Below, in pieces: positions 63,260 through 64,000 of a stretch of 64,000 bases of DNA. Position 1 is the stretch's first letter. Each line of letters opens with the position of its first letter. The notes beneath the pieces were generated by a model. The model searched no databases and was not told the DNA's origin. It saw only the letters and a program-made list of their open reading frames with translations. The position numbers were made by a program, and so were the translations under genes. The stretch comes from MFD01275-c22 sp963705885 (GTDB taxonomy: Bacteria > Actinomycetota > Actinomycetes > JACCUZ01), in contig OY970120.1 in the NCBI GenBank assembly GCA_963705885.1, forward strand, positions 124,001 to 188,000. Direction: 5' to 3'.

Positions 63260-63625
63260 ATGACGCTCACCGAGTTCCTGGAGGCGCGCATCACCGAGGA
63301 CGAGCTGACCGCCCAGGCCGCCGTCGAGTTCTCCCCCGACTGGCGCGCCCAGCTCGACTTCCGCGACGTCAAGGACGACACCGGGCACTACGTCGTGGTC
63401 GCCGACGGGCTCACGCCGACGGTCGAGCAGGCCGCGCACATCGCCCGGCAGGACCCGGCGCGCGTGCTGCGCGAGTGCGACGCGAAGCGCGCGGTGATCG
63501 CTGACCTCCTGCGGCGCCGGGCCGTGGGCGACGTCGACGGCGCGATGGCCCTGACGGAGGTCCTGGTCGCGCTCGCAGAAGCCTACTCCGACCACCCGGA
63601 CCACCGAGCGCGCTGGTCTGACTGA
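63260..63625 (+). CDS. DUF6221 family protein
   Basis: A 121-residue acidic protein. The pattern FLEARITEDELTAQAA at the start, HIARQDPARVLRECDAKRAV in the middle and a terminal SDHPDHRARW is that of DUF6221, small actinobacterial proteins that are common in accessory regions and phages and have no known function. The Pro/His/Arg tail may bind metal. The gene is probably leaderless. It begins an accessory stretch at the right edge of the window. Confidence 0.75.
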   Translation: MTLTEFLEARITEDELTAQAAVEFSPDWRAQLDFRDVKDDTGHYVVVADGLTPTVEQAAHIARQDPARVLRECDAKRAVIADLLRRRAVGDVDGAMALTEVLVALAEAYSDHPDHRARWSD

Positions 63626-63654
63626 CGTTGCCGTGAAGACCGGCTCGGGCAACG

Positions 63655-63768
63655 ATGTCGGCGTGCGACTCACCATCACCCGAGCCGCTGATGCTGAGCC
63701 TGGTGGCGCTCAGCCTCGTCGTCAACGGGGTCGCGACGGCGTGGCGAGCGCACCGGGGGCGACGATGA
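63655..63768 (+). CDS. Possible 37-residue membrane peptide
   Basis: MSACDSPSPEPLMLSLVALS continues VVNGVATAWRAHRGRR: one hydrophobic segment followed by a strongly basic tail, as in small membrane proteins. No good ribosome site. Its stop overlaps the ATG of the next frame (ATGA). It could be chance coding in GC-rich DNA. Confidence 0.3.
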   Translation: MSACDSPSPEPLMLSLVALSLVVNGVATAWRAHRGRR

Positions 63769-63971
63769 GTTCCGGGTCGCAGCGAGGTCTGACTGACGAA
63801 GACTCGCGAGAGGAGACCTTCGAGCAGCTGACCGGGCGCGGCGTGCGGTTCGAGCGGTACGAGGGCACCCCGGCGGAGACGGACGCGAAGGGCGTCTTCC
63901 GGGGCGGCGGGCCGCTGATCGCCTGGTTCAAGGACCCGGCCGGCAACGTGCTGTCGGTGATCCAGGCATAG
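63765..63971 (+). pseudogene. C-terminal half of a VOC/glyoxalase-family gene
   Basis: A 68-residue frame ending FEQLTGRGVRFERYEGTPAE, then GGGPLIAWFKDPAGNVLSVI. This is the last half-domain of a standard VOC protein of about 130 residues, including the DPAGN(V/L)L metal-side strand. The first half is missing; the sequence before it does not encode VOC in any frame. It is likely a relic of a deletion or insertion. Confidence 0.55.
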
Positions 63972-64000
63972 CTCGCGCAGCCTCCGTCGCGCGTGGCCGG

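Overview
The window is chromosomal DNA of a very GC-rich actinobacterium. The evidence is the mycothiol gene mshB, the actinobacterial forms of dapD and dapC, a sigE - anti-sigma - htrA - tatB block, a DUF3117 protein, a PaaX-type regulator, heavy GTG start usage, GTGA stop/start overlaps and many apparently leaderless promoters. From memory, the gene order (typA, mshB, fdxA, dapC, dapD/dapE, LOG genes, folP2-like, DivIVA-like, tag, DUF3117, O-methyltransferase, sigE, rseA, htrA, tatB, mrp, DUF1003, MgtE-like) follows the M. tuberculosis Rv1165-Rv1232c interval, so most of the window is an old conserved core with accessory genes inserted. A chemosensory cluster suggests a motile or otherwise chemosensing member, perhaps of the Nocardioidaceae or a related family; the genus cannot be fixed from this sequence.

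Layout. 1-6.6 kb: cupin, 2TM protein, acyl-CoA dehydrogenase, acetyltransferases, a CitE-like CoA-ester lyase, a tiny Cys-rich protein and an EamA exporter. 6.6-12 kb: a channel-less MgtE-like protein with DUF1003, an isolated GspE/PilB ATPase, MarR and Mrp. 12.2-13.3 kb: an epimerase followed by the relic tail of an ECF41-type sigma factor, inserted between mrp and tatB. 13.3-18.2 kb: envelope-stress operon sigE-rseA-rseB-like-htrA-tatB, divergent from an O-methyltransferase. 18.2-26.6 kb: leucyl aminopeptidase, DUF3117, PaaX with a crotonase, tag, SRPBCC, DivIVA-like, folP2-like, twin LOG genes, and a MarR/VOC pair sharing a palindromic operator. 26.7-36.4 kb: ECF sigma with membrane partner, dapE/dapD/dapC, two tandem zinc-peptidase-like exported proteins, a metzincin and ferredoxin. 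36.4-44.2 kb: VanW protein, flavin reductase, then a chemosensory cluster (REC-GAF, cheA, MCP, cheW). 44.2-50.2 kb: DUF6113, FtsH-like protease, mshB and an S9 peptidase. 50.3-56.6 kb: oligopeptide ABC operon oppC-A-B-D-F. 56.8-63.2 kb: typA, then sdhC-sdhA-sdhB and a pterin dehydratase. 63.2-64 kb: DUF6221 and remnants.

Functional links. sigE, its anti-sigma factor, the MucB/RseB-like protein and HtrA form one translationally coupled envelope-stress circuit. dapC, dapD and dapE are three consecutive lysine/diaminopimelate steps spread over 6 kb. SdhC, SdhA and SdhB form a five-helix type succinate dehydrogenase.

Most unusual items: a family of long hairpins carrying GATC near their arm ends, in gene-end and divergent gaps; an SdhB with a 200-residue TPR-like C-terminal extension; single-base frameshifts in cheA and the ftsH-like gene; a decayed ECF41 module; and a palindrome that supplies the -35 elements of two divergent promoters. 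No rRNA, tRNA, CRISPR array or insertion sequence was seen, and no gene-free stretch exceeds 300 bases.
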